A DNA stretch of 64,000 nt from DASPJR01 sp035628505 (GCA_035628505.1 DASPJR010000114.1:1-64000), one strand, 5' to 3'; counted from the first letter of the stretch, positions 45,257-54,709 are shown. Translations and numbers: made by a program. Notes: generated from the letters alone by a model not told the origin.

Positions 45257-45509
45257 CTTGAACTTCCCCAGGAAGCGCTTTCAGCGAATTGAGCAGGGTT
45301 TCTACCCAGCCGTGAATTTTTTTCGCAGGTCAGACTAGCGATCAAACTGCATTCCACTGATGGAAGAGTTCGATGGATTCGCAAATCTTCGGTTAAAGTT
45401 TGTCCAATTAAGGGAATGCGCAAAACACACGGTTTCCCATATTGGAAACGATGTGTACAAATTCCCTGTCGAAATAGTTAATGTGCTCTGCAGGCTCAGG
45501 CCTAAAAGC

Positions 45510-46631
45510 CTACAGACATTTTACAGAATTGCGCCGTACGAGCACCGGCTCCAGCAATACCGCGCCGCGAAAGCGCCGACTTACGCTGCGCTGCTGCACA
45601 GCCAGGTCGGCTGCAATAGATCCCAGCTCGCGATAGGGGCGGCTGAGGGTAGATAGCCCCGCGGTCACCGTCCAGGGTTCATCGTCGAAGCCGATGACCG
45701 AAACGTCCTCAGGCACTTTAACTCCGTGGGCCGCGCAGGCATTCAGGACGTACTGTGCGAGCAGATCGTTGACACAGACAATTCCAGTGTGCTTGCCGGT
45801 GCCGGAGGTGAAGTAATCCCGTAATAACTCCTTTATCCGATCGACTCGTTCGGGGTGCTCACCCGCGACCGCTGGATGGGGCACGCGCAGGATGAAGGGC
45901 TTCAATCCAGCAGCCATGACCGCCTTCTCGAAGGCGCGTTCGCGCTCAGTCACCCACCATCTGAATGTGCTGAGGTCCTCGAACATATCCCATGAAAACA
46001 GCACAATCTTTCTATGATTGGATTCAAGCAGGTGCTGCGTGGCCGTTCTGATCCCGCGCTCGCCGTCGATTTCCATCACCATTGCCCAGCTTGAATGCGC
46101 CACTTCAGAGCCGACCAGAATATAGGAGCCTGACGAGCGGATGTGTTCCAGGCCGCGGATGAGTTCCGGCGTTCCAAATAGAACGTGAACCTGCGGCGCA
46201 TCTGCACGCGGGCCCGGCTGCTGCAGGTAATCTTCGGTCGCGAGAATATCGAACGAAGCGCCCAGCGCGCGAAGCCGCGTTTCGAAGCCGCGGATGAATT
46301 CGTTGAGCCATACGCCTTCGCCCAGGTTCCAGTAATGCCGCGGCGCGACCAGCAGTGCCGCCGGTGACGTCTGGCGCAGAACATTCCCGGTTGCTCCGGC
46401 CATCGGCGGAAGCACATCGGCAACAAACGTCCCGCCGCCGTGTCGGCTGACCAGCAGTCCCTGTTTCTCCAGTTTCTTCAAAGCACGCAGCGTTTTTCCA
46501 TAGGTGACGTTGTACTGCTGTGCCAGCGTGCGCACTGACATGAGGCGTGTCGACGGTTCAAGCGCGCCGGTGAGAACCGCTTTTCGCAAGTCACTCTCGA
46601 GCCTGCTGATATTTTCGTCGGCATGCAGCAC
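45510..46631 (-). CDS. GntR-type regulator with LacI-like sugar-sensor domain
   Basis: 373 residues from a GTG at 46631 with GGAG seven bases upstream. N-terminal GntR winged helix (about 5-72: LRKAVLTGALEPSTRLMSVRTLAQQYNVTYGKTLRALKKLEKQGLL in parts, ending SRHGGGTFV), then a type-1 periplasmic-binding-protein-like sensor (about 85-370: FIRGFETRLRALGA, RKIVLFSWDMFEDLS, GIVCVNDLLAQYVLNACAAHG, VSVIGFDDEPW). This is the AraR-like pattern, normally a sugar-responsive repressor. It is divergent from the SGNH and CBM9 genes, its probable targets. AAGTGATC (46647-46654) and GATCACTT (46706-46713) in the shared promoter may be its operator halves. Confidence 0.88.
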   Translation of the reverse strand: MLHADENISRLESDLRKAVLTGALEPSTRLMSVRTLAQQYNVTYGKTLRALKKLEKQGLLVSRHGGGTFVADVLPPMAGATGNVLRQTSPAALLVAPRHYWNLGEGVWLNEFIRGFETRLRALGASFDILATEDYLQQPGPRADAPQVHVLFGTPELIRGLEHIRSSGSYILVGSEVAHSSWAMVMEIDGERGIRTATQHLLESNHRKIVLFSWDMFEDLSTFRWWVTERERAFEKAVMAAGLKPFILRVPHPAVAGEHPERVDRIKELLRDYFTSGTGKHTGIVCVNDLLAQYVLNACAAHGVKVPEDVSVIGFDDEPWTVTAGLSTLSRPYRELGSIAADLAVQQRSVSRRFRGAVLLEPVLVRRNSVKCL

Positions 46632-46910
46632 GGCATATCTCCAAGAAAGTGATCCAGAGTGATAGCATAGTGTTCAAAAAAATCGACAAAGAAACCAGAA
46701 AAATAGATCACTTGGTTGATATTTATTCAATTTCGGATCAGTTCGATTGTAATCACCTGTGCGGACGAGAGGAAACTGCCAAGACACCGAGGTGCTAAGC
46801 TGATCGGAAGTAGAGCGGCGCAGGAATTCATCCTTTCTGATTCTTCCCTGTCGTTCTTGGCCTCATGGCGTCATGGCGGTTCAAAGTCGGCTTCTTCAAG
46901 CGGGGGACGC
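46632..46910. promoter_or_regulatory. Divergent promoter region of GntR regulator and SGNH gene
   Basis: Contains AAGTGATC (46647-46654) and GATCACTT (46706-46713) as inverted half-sites 51 bp apart, an AT-rich run, and phrase repeats (TGCCAAGACACCGAGGTGC at about 46786; TTCTTGGCC and CATGGCGTCATGGCGG at about 46855-46880). Confidence 0.45.
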
Positions 46911-48173
46911 GTGATTCAGCGTGCGGGAGTATGGATGGTGCTTGTCGCGAGCGCGGCACTGTGGTCCGGAGAGAAATCAACGAGCTTTGCCGATTTCCAT
47001 AAGCGCGCACAGGCCGGCGAGCGGCTCAGCGTTGTTTTTTTCGGCGCGTCTCTGACGTGGGGTGCCAACGCCTCCGATCCGCAGCTCACGAGCTACCGCG
47101 GCCTGATGGCAAAGCGGCTCGAAGAAATGTATCCGCAGGCGCGCTTTAATTTCTGGGACGCGGCCATCGGCGGCACCGGATCGCAGCTTGGCGTTTTCCG
47201 CTTCGAACGCGACGTGCTCAGCCGCAAGCCGGATCTTGTCTTTCTCGATTTCTCCGCCAACGATGACATCTATTCCGACAATCCCGAAACGCTCGCGTCT
47301 TACGAGTCGCTTGTGCGACGCATCATCGTGGACGCCAAAGCGCCGTGCGTTCAGGTGATCTTTCCTTTTCTGTGGAACGTCAAAGACGGCAAGCTCGACG
47401 GCATGAAACGCCGTGACGCTCACCTGGCGATCGCCAGGCACTACAACGTCCCCGTCGGTGACGCCATTGAGCTCGGCCAGAAACGCGTCGCCGCCGGTGA
47501 AACGACGCTCGAAAAACTCTGGCCTTTCGACGGCGTTCATCCGGGTGACAAAGGCTACGAGCTTTTTGCCGACGCCGCACACGAAGCCTTCAAGCGTGGT
47601 GTAAGCGAATCGCTTGTCTGCGCCGCGCCGGAAAAAATGATCAATGCGCCGACGTACATGAAGAACGCGCGCGTGCGAATTTCGTCGCTCGGAACATTGC
47701 CGGCCGGCTGGACTGTGAGCGTCCCCAATCCCGTCTCCGCGTACTTCGACATGCTGATGTCGCGCTGGCTGGCCGATGAGGTTGTCGCATCGAACAAAAA
47801 GGAAATCAGCGAGAACGGAAAGAAGAGCACCGTGCCGCAGGAGGTTGCGCGCCTGAAAGTGAAATTCAATGGCAGCATGGTGATGTTCTTTGGTGAATCG
47901 ACGCCGAAGTCCTGCAAGTACCGAGTCTACATCGACGGCAAGCTCGCCGAACATCAGCCCGACAAGAAGAAGCCGCCCATTACTGAGTTCGACGCAGGCC
48001 ATCTCGGCCGCATCCTGAAAGGCAACACCCATCACGCGCAGGTGATCGCCACCGGCCTGAGCACCGACACCGATCACACGCTCGAGATCGAACCGATTTT
48101 CACCAGCGACGCCGACGAACTGCGCCTGGAAAGCATCTGCGTCGCCGGCGGCGCCGCGTGGGTGAAGCCTTGA
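46911..48173 (+). CDS. Exported SGNH/GDSL hydrolase
   Basis: 420 residues if started at the GTG at 46911, which has GGGGGA just upstream and leads directly into a signal peptide (VIQRAGVWMVLVASAALWSGEKS). The earlier ATG at 46716 would run through repeat DNA. SGNH motifs: FFGASLTWG (Ser), AIGGTGSQLG, FSANDD (Asn) and FDGVHPGD (Asp/His). The last 150 residues form a beta-rich accessory domain. Probably a carbohydrate esterase outside the cytoplasm. Same strand as the following CBM9 gene, and divergent from a sugar-type regulator, which suggests control by a sugar. Confidence 0.85.
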   Translation: MIQRAGVWMVLVASAALWSGEKSTSFADFHKRAQAGERLSVVFFGASLTWGANASDPQLTSYRGLMAKRLEEMYPQARFNFWDAAIGGTGSQLGVFRFERDVLSRKPDLVFLDFSANDDIYSDNPETLASYESLVRRIIVDAKAPCVQVIFPFLWNVKDGKLDGMKRRDAHLAIARHYNVPVGDAIELGQKRVAAGETTLEKLWPFDGVHPGDKGYELFADAAHEAFKRGVSESLVCAAPEKMINAPTYMKNARVRISSLGTLPAGWTVSVPNPVSAYFDMLMSRWLADEVVASNKKEISENGKKSTVPQEVARLKVKFNGSMVMFFGESTPKSCKYRVYIDGKLAEHQPDKKKPPITEFDAGHLGRILKGNTHHAQVIATGLSTDTDHTLEIEPIFTSDADELRLESICVAGGAAWVKP

Positions 48174-48688
48174 AGGCAGTTGGCAGTGGGCAGTGGGCGG
48201 GAGCAGCAGTCAGCGCGCAGGTGTCAGGCGTCAGCTGCAGAGTCAGCAGGCAGTAAGCAGGTGTCAGGAGTCAGCGGCAGAGTCAGCAGGCAGAAAGCCG
48301 GAGACGAATCGTCGGGGCGGACTCTGCATGCGAGCCGTTGTATTCCCCTCCCCTTGCGGGAGGGGGTAGGGGGAGGGGTTAGCCGCTGCTGTAGATGGCG
48401 CGCTGAACAACAGAACAGAATCTGTCATTTCGCAGTTGTCAGTTCTCATTTGTCATTGAACAGCTGAGTTCGCAATCAGCAAAAAATGAGAAATGAAAAT
48501 TGAACAATACGAAATGAAAAATTCCGTGTTCGTGCGCGCCAACCCGGGCAACGGCTAACCCCTCTCCCTAACCCTCTCCCGCAAGGTGAGAGGGGACCGC
48601 GCGTCCGGCTCGCGACGATTAGGTAGTGCCGTTCTCCCCTCCCCTCCTAGGGGAGGGGCCGGGGGAGAGGTCACAGAGGACATACAAA
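48174..48688. repeat. Intergenic repeat block: 40-bp tandem and CCCTCTCCC phrases
   Basis: Two adjacent 40-bp units (48218-48257 and 48258-48297) differ at three positions and are built of GTCAGGAGTCAGC-like words. Then CCCCTCCCCTTGCGGGAGGGGG (48346-48367; shown in part), a GTCATTTC...TTGTCATT run at about 48423-48460, CCCTCTCCC...GGTGAGAGGG (48553-48593) and CCCCTCCCC...GGGGAGGGG (48640-48660). No gene seen. The ribosome-binding site AGAGGA (48675-48680) for the next gene is at the end. Confidence 0.75.
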
Positions 48689-51600
48689 ATGAAAACCTGG
48701 AAATGGATTCTTGTTCTTGTCACCGCCGTCGCCTTCGCGCTGTCTGTTCAGGCCGCGACCCAGACCGAGAACCTCGGCATACGCGCACTGCCTGCGCCGG
48801 GCAAAGTAACCATCGACGGCAAGACTGACGACTGGGACCTGCGCGGCGGCATCTTTGCCTGCGACAATGTCGAGACGCTGCGCGAGAAGATCGGCGTGTG
48901 GTGCCATCTCATGTATGACGAGCAGTACCTTTATGTGCTCGGAAATTTTGTGGACGAGACACCGCTGAACAATCCCGGACAGACCATCGGCGATTACGGC
49001 TTCTCCGGCGACAGCATGCAGATCCGCTTTTTCTTCGGCGCCAAACAGGGCATGAGCGAAGAGGAATCCCCGGAGGCGCGCGTGTCACACTGGACCTGCT
49101 GGAAGGGCGTCGACGGTGCGGACATCATGGACGTCGCTTATGGCCAGAAGTTCAACCAGGGCGGTATCAAAGACGCCAAGACGCAGGGCGCTCAGCAGGC
49201 GTTTGCCACGTGGGCCAGCGGCAAAGGCTACGCGCAGGAGATGGCGATTCCCTGGAAGCTGCTCACCAAGGACGGCAAAGCGCCGCGCGCTGGAGACAAG
49301 TTCGTCACCACCTTCGAACCGAATTTCACGGTTAGCGGCAAGAACCGCCTGTCGGTGAAAGACAATTTCAAACCCGGCATCACGCTTGACCGCGTCTTCA
49401 CCTTCCAGGGCCCGCGCTGCTGGGGCTGGGCGACACTGGAAGCGGCCGGCTCCGCCGAGATCAAACCGTTGCGCCTGGCAGACGGACGCGAATTCCCGGT
49501 CAAGCTTGAAGCGGGCATGCTGACCGTAAATTGGGACGGCCTGATCAAGCGCAAAGAAATTCCCGGCTTCAAGCCGATCAAATTCACGATGCCAGCCGAC
49601 GGCTACGTTTCACTGAACATCAACGCCAAAGATGGCAGCGTCGCCCGGCAGCTTCTCAATGGCGCCTTTGTGAGCAAAGGCGAGCATGAAGTAAAGTGGG
49701 ACGGCCTGACGACCTGGTCGGTGAACCAGCCCGGAACAGTCGTTGAGCCCGGCGACTACACGTGGAGCGCCATCGTTAACACGGGAATTGGGCTGCGCCT
49801 GAAAGGCTGGGCCTGCAACAGCGGCAGTGCGCCGTGGGATGGGCTGAGCGGAAAAGAAAACTGGGGCGGCGATCATGGATACCCGGTCGCGTGCGCGGCT
49901 GAAGGCGACCTGGTGTTTCTCGGCTGGAGCGGCGCTGAAGCCGGACAGGCGCTGCTGGCGGTCGATCTTCAAGGCAACGTGAAATGGCGCAACAAGCGCC
50001 AGGGCATGTGCGGCGCTGAGCTTGTTGCGGTGGATAACGGAGTCGTCTACGCCGTCAACTGGGGTCCGAACGGATCCAATTACATTTACCGGGTCAACGC
50101 CAAAGATGGATCGTACACGCCCTTTGCCGGCACCGATTCGCCAGACCTGATGCCGCGCAATCTCTGGCCAGATCCCAAGGGCAAGCCCGACCGGCTCGAT
50201 GGCCTCGACGCGAGGAATAAAAAGCTGTACCTCGCGTACACGAAGGAAAACACCGTTATGCAGGTCGACGGCGTAACCGGAAAACTGCTGAAAACATTCA
50301 CTATCAAGGCGCCGAGCTTCATCGCCGCGGTGAGCGATTCGCTCGTGTATGTGGTCTCCGAGAAGAAAGAAATTCTGGCGCTCGACCCGGCCAGCGGCGA
50401 AACGAAAGTTTTCAAAGGCGGACTGGTCGAAGCGCACGGCATTACCGTCGATAAAGATGGCAAGGTTTACGCCGGCGTGCGCGAGCCTGAGAATCAGATC
50501 AAGGTCTTCAGTGCAACGGGCGAGCTTGTTTCAACCATTGGACGCGCGGGCGGCCGCGCCAAGATTGGTCCGTGGACGCCCGACGGCATTCTCTACTGCA
50601 GCGAGCTGACCATCGACAAAGAAGGCAAGCTCTGGGTCATGGAAGCCGAAGATGCGCCCAAACGCATCAGCGTCTGGAACACGAAAGACGGCGCGTTCGT
50701 CAAAGAGTTCTTCGGGCCCTCGAGCTACGGCGCGCTGGGCGGTGCGATCAACCCGCGCGATCCCAATCTGATGCTCGGCCAGGGCTGCGAATGGCGCATC
50801 GATCCGAAGACCGGCAAGGCCGTCTGCCTGGGAACGTTCACACGCGAAGGCATGGAGAACACGCGCTTCGCGACGGGGTCCAACGGAAAACTTTACGCCG
50901 CTACGGCGACGCGCTGGGCGTACGACATCGGCCGCGTGAATGTCTTCGAGCGCATCGGCGACGGAAATTTCAAGCTGCGCAGCACTTTCTTTTACTGCGA
51001 CGCCGGCGGCAACGAGATTCCTCCGCCCGCTCACGGCAAGACCGGAAATGCGGCGAAGACTGCTTTGTGGTGCGATGAGAACGACGACCAGCAGCGCCAG
51101 CCAAATGAGATCACGATGATCGACGGCATTCACCGCTTCAGCGGCTGGTACATGCCGCTCGCGAGCGATTTAACGTTTTATGCTGCTGGAAGAAAATTCG
51201 CCTGCACCGGCTTTACTCCATGCGGCGCGCCGAAGTGGAACTTAAAGGACTCCCCCGCTCTTCCCGCTCCAAAAGTCAGCAACACCGGCGTGCTGGGCAG
51301 CCCGGACGGCGCGCGTGTGCTGTACGGTGGAGAGTACGGTAAGAACCACGCTGAATTCGCATGCTTCGATATCGCTTCCGGAAAGAAACTCTGGAGCTAC
51401 CCCGATAACTTTGTCGGTGTGCACGGCTCGCACAACGCCTGTCCCGCCGAGGCCGGGATGATCCGCGGATCGTTCGGCCCCTGCGCCAGCGTGAAGCTGC
51501 CCGAGCCGCTTGGTAATGTGTGGGTGATCGCTACGAACGTCGGCGAATGGCACTTGCTCAACGAAAAGGGATTCTATGTTTCGAAGCTCTTCGAGACCGA

Positions 51601-52564
51601 TCCACTGAGCTTCGTGTGGCCTGAAGCGGCGGTTCCGGGTGCGATCATGGACAACACACCCTGCGGCATGGGCGGAGAAGATTTCGGCGGCTCCGCGACG
51701 CTCGCAGACGACGGCAAACTGTACGTCCAGGCTGGCAAGACCGCGTTCTGGAATCTGGAAGTCACGGGACTCGATACGGTCAAAGCGCTTCCCGGCGGCA
51801 CGCTGCAGATCACCGAGGCCGATCTGGAACAGGCGCGTGCGATTCGTGAAAAGTACCTTCAGGCAGCAATCGGAACCAAGCGCGTGACGCTGAAGAAGGC
51901 CTCGCCCGCGTTCAGCGGAAACATCGATAAGGATTTCGGCAAGCAGGCAATCGTCTCCTTTAAGAAGAGCGACGATGCGGCGGTGCGCTCGGCTGCGGCG
52001 TGGGACGAGAAAAATCTGTATCTCGCCTGGGAAGTGAAGGATTCGACGCCGTGGACCAACAGTGCTGAAAACGTCGAAGAGATGTACCTGCGCGGCGACA
52101 CAGTCGATTTCCAGCTCGGCACCGATCCGAACGCGGACAAGAAGCGTGGGGACGCAGTGCGCGGCGATCTGCGCCTGTCGATTGGCAGTTTCAAAGGCAA
52201 TCCGACCGCGGTGATTTACCGCAAAGTGTCGACGACGAAAAATCCGAAGACGTTCAGCTCGGGCGTGATTAAGGAATACGTCATCGATAACGTCAGTATC
52301 GTCAGCGACGCCGCGATCAAGCTGACGAAGAGCGCCAAAGGTTATGTCGTTGAAGCGGCCATTCCGCTGAGCATTCTCGAACTTAAACCGGCCGACGGCC
52401 TGGTGCTCAACGGTGATTTTGGCGTCACGCATGGTGACCAAGCCGGACAGCGCACGCGCCTGCGGACGTACTGGAATAACCAGAGCACGGGAATTGTCGA
52501 CGATGCTGTCTTCGAACTGAAGGTCGAGCCGAAGAATTGGGGCGAGATCGAGTTCAAGGAGTGA
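48689..52564 (+). CDS. Large secreted protein: CBM9-like domains and beta-propeller
   Basis: 1291 residues from the ATG at 48689. Signal peptide MKTWKWILVLVTAVAFALSVQA. Residues about 28-250 look like a CBM9-type domain (TIDGKTDDWD, YVLGNFVDETPLN, GDSMQIRFFFG, EMAIPWKLL). About 290-390 is a FlgD-like Ig module (GSVARQLLNGAFVSKGEHEVKWDG in parts). About 400-1080 is a beta-propeller with NHL/PQQ-like blades (GKVYAGVREPENQI, DKEGKLWVMEAEDAPKRISVW in parts). The C-terminus (about 1090-1291) is a second CBM9-like domain (AAAWDEKNLYLAWEVKDSTPW, GDTVDFQLGTDPNAD). Likely a surface or secreted glycan-binding or lyase-like protein. No active site assigned. Confidence 0.82.
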   Translation: MKTWKWILVLVTAVAFALSVQAATQTENLGIRALPAPGKVTIDGKTDDWDLRGGIFACDNVETLREKIGVWCHLMYDEQYLYVLGNFVDETPLNNPGQTIGDYGFSGDSMQIRFFFGAKQGMSEEESPEARVSHWTCWKGVDGADIMDVAYGQKFNQGGIKDAKTQGAQQAFATWASGKGYAQEMAIPWKLLTKDGKAPRAGDKFVTTFEPNFTVSGKNRLSVKDNFKPGITLDRVFTFQGPRCWGWATLEAAGSAEIKPLRLADGREFPVKLEAGMLTVNWDGLIKRKEIPGFKPIKFTMPADGYVSLNINAKDGSVARQLLNGAFVSKGEHEVKWDGLTTWSVNQPGTVVEPGDYTWSAIVNTGIGLRLKGWACNSGSAPWDGLSGKENWGGDHGYPVACAAEGDLVFLGWSGAEAGQALLAVDLQGNVKWRNKRQGMCGAELVAVDNGVVYAVNWGPNGSNYIYRVNAKDGSYTPFAGTDSPDLMPRNLWPDPKGKPDRLDGLDARNKKLYLAYTKENTVMQVDGVTGKLLKTFTIKAPSFIAAVSDSLVYVVSEKKEILALDPASGETKVFKGGLVEAHGITVDKDGKVYAGVREPENQIKVFSATGELVSTIGRAGGRAKIGPWTPDGILYCSELTIDKEGKLWVMEAEDAPKRISVWNTKDGAFVKEFFGPSSYGALGGAINPRDPNLMLGQGCEWRIDPKTGKAVCLGTFTREGMENTRFATGSNGKLYAATATRWAYDIGRVNVFERIGDGNFKLRSTFFYCDAGGNEIPPPAHGKTGNAAKTALWCDENDDQQRQPNEITMIDGIHRFSGWYMPLASDLTFYAAGRKFACTGFTPCGAPKWNLKDSPALPAPKVSNTGVLGSPDGARVLYGGEYGKNHAEFACFDIASGKKLWSYPDNFVGVHGSHNACPAEAGMIRGSFGPCASVKLPEPLGNVWVIATNVGEWHLLNEKGFYVSKLFETDPLSFVWPEAAVPGAIMDNTPCGMGGEDFGGSATLADDGKLYVQAGKTAFWNLEVTGLDTVKALPGGTLQITEADLEQARAIREKYLQAAIGTKRVTLKKASPAFSGNIDKDFGKQAIVSFKKSDDAAVRSAAAWDEKNLYLAWEVKDSTPWTNSAENVEEMYLRGDTVDFQLGTDPNADKKRGDAVRGDLRLSIGSFKGNPTAVIYRKVSTTKNPKTFSSGVIKEYVIDNVSIVSDAAIKLTKSAKGYVVEAAIPLSILELKPADGLVLNGDFGVTHGDQAGQRTRLRTYWNNQSTGIVDDAVFELKVEPKNWGEIEFKE

Positions 52565-52883
52565 GCGGCGAAGGACACTCTTTGAACCACGAAGGGCACG
52601 AAGAACATGAAGAAGGAAAGGAGATGAGATCGCGTTATCTCTCCGCCATACAATGCCTTGGCGTTCTTGGCGCCTTGGCGTCCTTGGCGAATATCCTTTA
52701 AGCCCAGGCCGCGAAGGTGATCGGAATTTGGCTTGTCTTCGGTGCGATGTTGAGTATCTTAACCCGTTCTGTTCCGGGCATGTCCCGTAGCTGCCTTGTG
52801 AGTCAGCTATCGTTTCGGACCGCTGCCCTGGGCCTGGCCGCAAGACTCGATCTTCCGGCACATTGCATAGGAGACTACCGACG
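52565..52883. repeat. CACGAAG and CTTGGCG phrase repeats before rplC
   Basis: CCACGAAGGGCACGAAGAAC (52582-52601) and CTTGGCGTTCTTGGCGCC (52659-52676) continuing to CTTGGCG (52683-52689). After these the leader of rplC has the AGGAG ribosome-binding site (52869-52873). No gene seen. Confidence 0.65.
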
Positions 52884-53564
52884 ATGTCCTCATCGACTGG
52901 TATTTTGGGCCGTAAACTCGGCATGACTCAGATTTGGAACGAAAAGGGCGAACGCGTCCCGGTGACTGTCGTCGAAGCCGGTCCCTGCAAAGTGCTCATG
53001 GTCAAGACCGACAAGACCGACGGCTATTTCGCGCTGCAGCTCGGATTCGGCGAAGCAAAGGAGAAGAACACCTCCAAGCCGCTGGTCGGGCACTTCGACA
53101 AAGCCGGCAGCACGCCCAAGCGCTACGTGCGCGAAGTTCGCCTCGCCGCCGCTCCGACCGACACGGTGGGTAGCGACGTGACGGTGAAGGTCTTCGAGAA
53201 CATCAAGTACGTCGACGTCACGGGCATCAGCAAGGGCAAAGGTTTTCAGGGCGTCATGAAGCGCCACAACTTCCGCGGCTTGCCGGCCTCACACGGCTGT
53301 TCCAAGCGCCACCGCGCGCCGGGCGGCCTGGGCCGTCAGAACTCGATCAACAAGGGCGTGCCGAAGGGCAAGCGCATGGCCGGCCACATGGGCGCTGAAC
53401 GCGTGACCATCCAGGCGCTTGAAGTGGTAAAGATCGACGCCGAGAACAACCTGCTGCTGATCAAGGGAGCGATCCCCGGCGCGAACGGCGGCTTTGTGCA
53501 GATCAACAAGGCCATCGTCGAGAAAGTCATCGCCGACGCCGCAGCCAAGCGCGGGAAGAAGTAA
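52884..53564 (+). CDS. rplC: 50S ribosomal protein L3, isolated from the S10 cluster
   Basis: 226 residues from the ATG at 52884 with AGGAG ten bases upstream. The family pattern is complete: GILGRKLGMTQIW, PVTVVEAGPC, LQLGFGEAKEKN, DVTGISKGKGFQGVMKRHNF, ASHGCSKRHRAPGGLG, KGKRMAGHMG and VTIQALEVVKID. L3 is an early-assembly protein near the peptidyl-transferase centre. It is normally followed by L4, L23 and L2 in the S10 operon, but here the next gene is on the other strand and unrelated, and the upstream gene encodes a secreted protein. A strong terminator follows, so the transcript is monocistronic. Confidence 0.95.
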   Translation: MSSSTGILGRKLGMTQIWNEKGERVPVTVVEAGPCKVLMVKTDKTDGYFALQLGFGEAKEKNTSKPLVGHFDKAGSTPKRYVREVRLAAAPTDTVGSDVTVKVFENIKYVDVTGISKGKGFQGVMKRHNFRGLPASHGCSKRHRAPGGLGRQNSINKGVPKGKRMAGHMGAERVTIQALEVVKIDAENNLLLIKGAIPGANGGFVQINKAIVEKVIADAAAKRGKK

Positions 53565-53575
53565 ACAGCTCGTCT

Positions 53576-53620
53576 CACGCAAAGCCGCAAAGACGCTAAG
53601 AACGGCTAAGATTCTAAGAT
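53576..53620. repeat. CGCAAAG / CGCTAAG phrase repeat after rplC
   Basis: CGCAAAGCCGCAAAGACGCTAAG-style words followed by AACGGCTAAGATTCTAAG, a degenerate member of the CGCCAAG family, located between the rplC stop and its terminator. Confidence 0.5.
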
Positions 53621-53629
53621 GGAAGAAAG

Positions 53630-53664
53630 AAGCGCGGCTGGAGACGGCCGCGCTTTTTTGTTTT
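53630..53664. terminator. Intrinsic terminator between rplC and DUF2950 gene
   Basis: AAGCGCGGC (53630-53638) and GCCGCGCTT (53647-53655), 9-bp perfect stem, then six T. It overlaps the end of the convergent DUF2950 gene. Confidence 0.9.
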
Positions 53665-54394
53665 AGTCGTAACCTTGAATACCTTCGGTGCCGGGATCGA
53701 ACTCCATCATTTCGCGCCCGCGTCGCGGAGTGTCGACGCCGAAGTTGTATTGAAATACAGTTTCATTTTGATAGGTAATAAACAGATCTAAAGGGTTGCC
53801 TTCATACTTAAGATCTGAAAAAGCTACCAGTGCCGCTCCGCCTGTCAGCCGGCCTTGCGCATCCAAATAGTCTTTCGCGCCGCCGGGCGCATTGTTCCCC
53901 TGCCGCATGAGCACACGAAAGTAGTACCCATGGTAGGGTCTGGCGCCAGGACCAAACTCGGCGTCTGCTATGGCTTGGGAGATCAAGCCTTTCGCGCTCA
54001 ATTCCTTAAGCGTGGAGGCGTACTCCGCGGTGCCATCTTTGTTCCAGTCTGTCGCGAGATACAGCTTCTGCGCAGTTGCAAAATCCTTGCATGCGTAAGC
54101 GGCGCGTGTTTGATTCGTTGCGCACTTCGACGCAGCAATTGAGTGCGTTGCGATCACGATCATGACGGCTGCAATACAGAGTGGAAATAAGGCAACCAGC
54201 CGCTGCGGAAGAATGAATTCATCGCGTGTCAACATCATTCCGAGCAGTGTGGCGCCGAAGAGCATCACGAGCACAATCATCAGAGGCAATGCGTTAAGTT
54301 CACCTGTCATTTCTTTGTACCACCACGTGTATAGCCCCGTGCCCGCCCCGGCCACCGCCAGTGACAGTAACATTTCCCGCGTGGTGAAACGCAT
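53663..54394 (-). CDS. DUF2950-like membrane protein
   Basis: 243 residues with three hydrophobic helices at the start (about 7-22, 37-55, 66-88), then a soluble domain typical of DUF2950: a DWNKDGTAEYASTLKEL helix, AEFGPGARPYHGYYFRVLMRQGNNAPGG in parts, LVAFSDLKYEGNPLDLFITYQNETVFQYNFG in parts and a terminal MMEFDPGTEG. The usual DUF2950 protein has a signal peptide rather than three membrane helices. Function unknown. It likely faces the periplasm. Confidence 0.7.
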   Translation of the reverse strand: MRFTTREMLLSLAVAGAGTGLYTWWYKEMTGELNALPLMIVLVMLFGATLLGMMLTRDEFILPQRLVALFPLCIAAVMIVIATHSIAASKCATNQTRAAYACKDFATAQKLYLATDWNKDGTAEYASTLKELSAKGLISQAIADAEFGPGARPYHGYYFRVLMRQGNNAPGGAKDYLDAQGRLTGGAALVAFSDLKYEGNPLDLFITYQNETVFQYNFGVDTPRRGREMMEFDPGTEGIQGYD

Positions 54395-54448
54395 AGCACA
54401 GTCTCGATAAGATGTTGGAAGCTACTTTTTCAGCAGCGCATACACCAG

Positions 54449-54709
54449 CTAATTCGGAACGGGCCCGGGCTGAACACGTCCCGAGTTTGCAGCTCGAATC
54501 AGTGATTGGATCTCAAAAGCCAAGTCACTTTTCAGCCCGCTGTGCTTCCAGAGATTCGCTGGATTTATATCGACCTCGATGTGACCTTCGATGTAATCGA
54601 TTTTGCCAAACGCAGGGAAGCTTTCAGACAGAGTCCATTTGCGGAACGAAGCGAGGTCGACGATTCCGGCAGGAATAATGAGGGGTTCGTCCTGGACAAT
54701 GCTGCTCAT
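54449..54709 (-). pseudogene. Truncated Uma2-family gene
   Basis: 86 residues from the ATG at 54709 (SSIVQDEPLIIPAGIVDLASF, FRKWTLSESFPAFGKIDYIEGHIEVDINPANL in parts, HSGLKSDLAFEIQSLI). This is the N-terminal half of Uma2 (DUF820) proteins, which have a restriction-endonuclease-like fold and are normally about 190 residues. The stop at 54449 removes the part with the metal-binding D-x(n)-ExK motif, so it cannot be a complete nuclease. It lies between two membrane-protein genes on the same strand. Confidence 0.65.

Noticed and set aside
48626..48688. Upstream extension of the CBM9 gene from 48626
   Set aside because: The extension encodes repeat DNA; the ATG at 48689 has AGAGGA at a good distance and begins a proper signal peptide.
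51242..52924. Minus-strand open frame of 560 codons
   Set aside because: Antisense to the CBM9/propeller gene and rplC start; composition is Arg/His/Val-rich without any fold signature.
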